This document shows positions 62,918 to 64,000 of a stretch of 64,000 nt of DNA, in pieces; the stretch's first letter is position 1, and each line of letters starts with the position of its first letter. The DNA is from Paracoccus chinensis. Its GTDB lineage: Bacteria > Pseudomonadota > Alphaproteobacteria > Rhodobacterales > Rhodobacteraceae. The notes under the pieces are model-generated. The model did not search any database, was not told the origin of the DNA, and saw only the letters and a program-made list of their open reading frames with translations. Where the stretch lies: assembly GCF_900102885.1 (NCBI RefSeq), contig NZ_FNGE01000007.1, positions 1 to 64,000 on the forward strand, in the 5' to 3' direction. Position numbers and translations under genes: made by a program.

Positions 62918-63226
62918 ATGATCTCGCTGACCACCGCCGCCCTGCAGACCGGCAGCCGCGTCGCCTCGGCCTATGCCGAGGCCCGTGCCGCGGCCGCCCC
63001 CTCGCCCACAGCCGCCGCGCCGCAGGGCCTCAGCGCCGCCGCACGCGACTTCGCCGCCGTGATGGAGCAGGCCGACGCGACCGCCCTTGGCGCCATGCAG
63101 GGCCGCAACGACACCCAGGCGCTGGTCCAGTCCATCGCCGAGGCGCAGATCGCGCTCGAGACCGCGGTCGCCATCCGCGACAAGGTCGTCGAGGCCTATC
63201 AGGACATCCTGAGGATGCCGGTCTGA
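62918..63226 (+). CDS. fliE: Flagellar hook-basal body protein FliE
   Basis: FliE links the MS ring to the rod. The 102-residue protein has an Ala-rich variable N-terminus and the conserved C-terminus (ALVQSIAEAQIALETAVAIRDKVVEAYQDILRMPV). Its stop shares a base with the fliQ ATG (TGATGG), so translation of fliE and fliQ is coupled. The spacing to flgC is 11 bp. Confidence 0.92.
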   Translation: MISLTTAALQTGSRVASAYAEARAAAAPSPTAAAPQGLSAAARDFAAVMEQADATALGAMQGRNDTQALVQSIAEAQIALETAVAIRDKVVEAYQDILRMPV

Positions 63227-63492
63227 TGGACGAGAACCTGATCTTCGACGTGACCCGGCAGGCGCTCTGGATCGCGGTCCAGATGTCGGCCCCGCTGCTG
63301 GTCGTGGCGCTGGTCATCGGGGTCGCCATTGGCCTCTTCCAGGCGCTGACCTCCGTGCAGGAGATGACGCTGACCTTTGTGCCCAAGGTGGGTCTCATGC
63401 TCGCCGTCTTCTGGGTCACGATGAGCTTCATGACCGCGACGCTGGGCAGCTTCTTCACCGGCCGGATCCTGCCGCTGGTCGCGGGGGGCTGA
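63226..63492 (+). CDS. fliQ: Flagellar export protein FliQ
   Basis: Inner-membrane component of the type III export gate, 88 residues with two transmembrane segments (QALWIAVQMSAPLLVVALVIGVAIGLFQALTSVQEMTLTFVPK and MLAVFWVTMSFMTATLG). It is full length for FliQ. It usually works with FliP, FliR, FlhA and FlhB, which are not in the window. It overlaps fliE by one base and is followed by flgF after 3 bp. Confidence 0.95.
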   Translation: MDENLIFDVTRQALWIAVQMSAPLLVVALVIGVAIGLFQALTSVQEMTLTFVPKVGLMLAVFWVTMSFMTATLGSFFTGRILPLVAGG

Positions 63493-63495
63493 GGC

Positions 63496-64000
63496 ATGGA
63501 CAACGCGATCTACGCCGCGCTGACCCGCCAGGCCGGGCTGATGCGCGAGATGCAGGCAGTGGCCAACAACATGGCCAACGGCTCGACCACCGGCTTCCGA
63601 CGCGAGGGGGTGGTCTTCTCGGAACACATGACTGCCCTCGACCGCCAGCGCGGCACGCTGTCCATGGCGAACGCCCAAGGGCGCGAGGTGGACCTGACCC
63701 CCGGCGCGCTGGCGCAGACCGGCGGCAAGCTGGACCTGGCGCTGGAACAGGACGGCTTCTTCATGGTCGAGACGCCGCAGGGCAATCGCCTGACCCGCGC
63801 GGGCGCCTTCATGATGTCGCCCGAGGGCGAGCTGGTGAACGGCGACGGCCACCGCGTTCTGGACGAGGGCCAGGCGCCCATCGCCCTGCCCCCCGGCGCC
63901 GGCAGCATTGCCGTGGGCGCGGACGGCACGATCTCGGCCGACGGCCAGCCCGTGGGGCGCGTGGGCGTCTTCGACCAGCCCGACCGCGCGCTGCTGCGGC
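63496..64000 (+). CDS. flgF: Flagellar rod protein FlgF, cut by right edge
   Basis: N-terminal 168 residues of a flagellar rod protein of the FlgF/FlgG class. The rod motif is MREMQAVANNMANGSTTGFRREGVVFSEH, and LALEQDGFFMVETPQGNRLTRAGAFMMSPEGELVNGDGHRVLDEG is the conserved D1 region. The start and the order fliQ-flgF favour FlgF; FlgG would normally follow. ATG at 63496 lies 3 bp after fliQ. The 3' end is beyond the window. Confidence 0.9.
   Translation, partial: MDNAIYAALTRQAGLMREMQAVANNMANGSTTGFRREGVVFSEHMTALDRQRGTLSMANAQGREVDLTPGALAQTGGKLDLALEQDGFFMVETPQGNRLTRAGAFMMSPEGELVNGDGHRVLDEGQAPIALPPGAGSIAVGADGTISADGQPVGRVGVFDQPDRALLR

Overview
The window is high-GC, gene-dense DNA (about 66 protein genes and one tRNA) from an alphaproteobacterium. 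It most resembles Rhodobacteraceae, probably Paracoccus or a close relative. The supporting signs are a GcrA cell-cycle regulator together with a CcrM GANTC methyltransferase, a mutY-dciA-dsbA run, DUF4170-waaA-lpxK, and a flagellar order fliI / flgB-flgC-fliE-fliQ-flgF. The genus is inferred from gene content and protein character, not from a marker-gene match. No rRNA, phage, insertion sequence or CRISPR array was seen.

Layout. 1-2612: histidine utilisation (hutI divergent from hutF-hutC, with a palindromic operator between them). 2638-7230: TonB-dependent siderophore receptor, LysR regulator, and a divergent VOC dioxygenase plus DoxX. 7283-10291: molybdate uptake (ModE-like regulator, a dyad, modABC). 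10270-17303: envelope polysaccharide block with UDP-glucose dehydrogenase, UDP-glucuronate epimerase and four glycosyltransferases, one fused to a methyltransferase-like domain. 17430-23910: an RTX glycoside hydrolase, an RTX sulfatase and two unrecognised proteins on the opposite strand. 24398-26838: mltG and fabF. 27088-31949: a TelA / DUF2927 lipoprotein / SPFH-GYF / zinc-ribbon membrane protein cluster. 31972-41545: sugar kinase, argD, ABC-2 permease, gcrA, metG, TauE-like exporter, arginase and argF. 41685-46519: mutY, dciA, a DsbA-like protein and the lipid A/Kdo genes. 46819-50064: tRNA-Leu, AlkB-like hydroxylase, ccrM, rnhB. 50222-55850: ureide degradation (allE, a puuE-uraD fusion), an MFS carrier, a GntR regulator and an enoyl-CoA hydratase. 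56031-60572: L,D-transpeptidase, extensin-like protein, Crp/Fnr regulator and two DUF2382 stress proteins. 60709-64000: start of a flagellar cluster, cut by the right edge.

How the genes work together. The sugar-nucleotide genes would supply UDP-glucuronate and UDP-galacturonate to the adjacent glycosyltransferases. The RTX hydrolase and sulfatase look like secreted enzymes acting on acidic or sulfated polysaccharide outside the cell. Arginase, argD and argF belong to arginine metabolism. allE and puuE-uraD cover late steps of purine/ureide catabolism. GcrA, CcrM, a GANTC cluster before ccrM and a CtrA-like site before flgB place several cell-cycle regulatory elements in one segment.

The most interesting items for follow-up are the TelA-SPFH-zinc-ribbon cluster, the glycosyltransferase/RTX block with its glycosyltransferase-methyltransferase fusion, a dispersed intergenic repeat with four copies, the GANTC cluster upstream of ccrM, and several well-formed operators (hut, mod, GntR, Crp/Fnr, CtrA).
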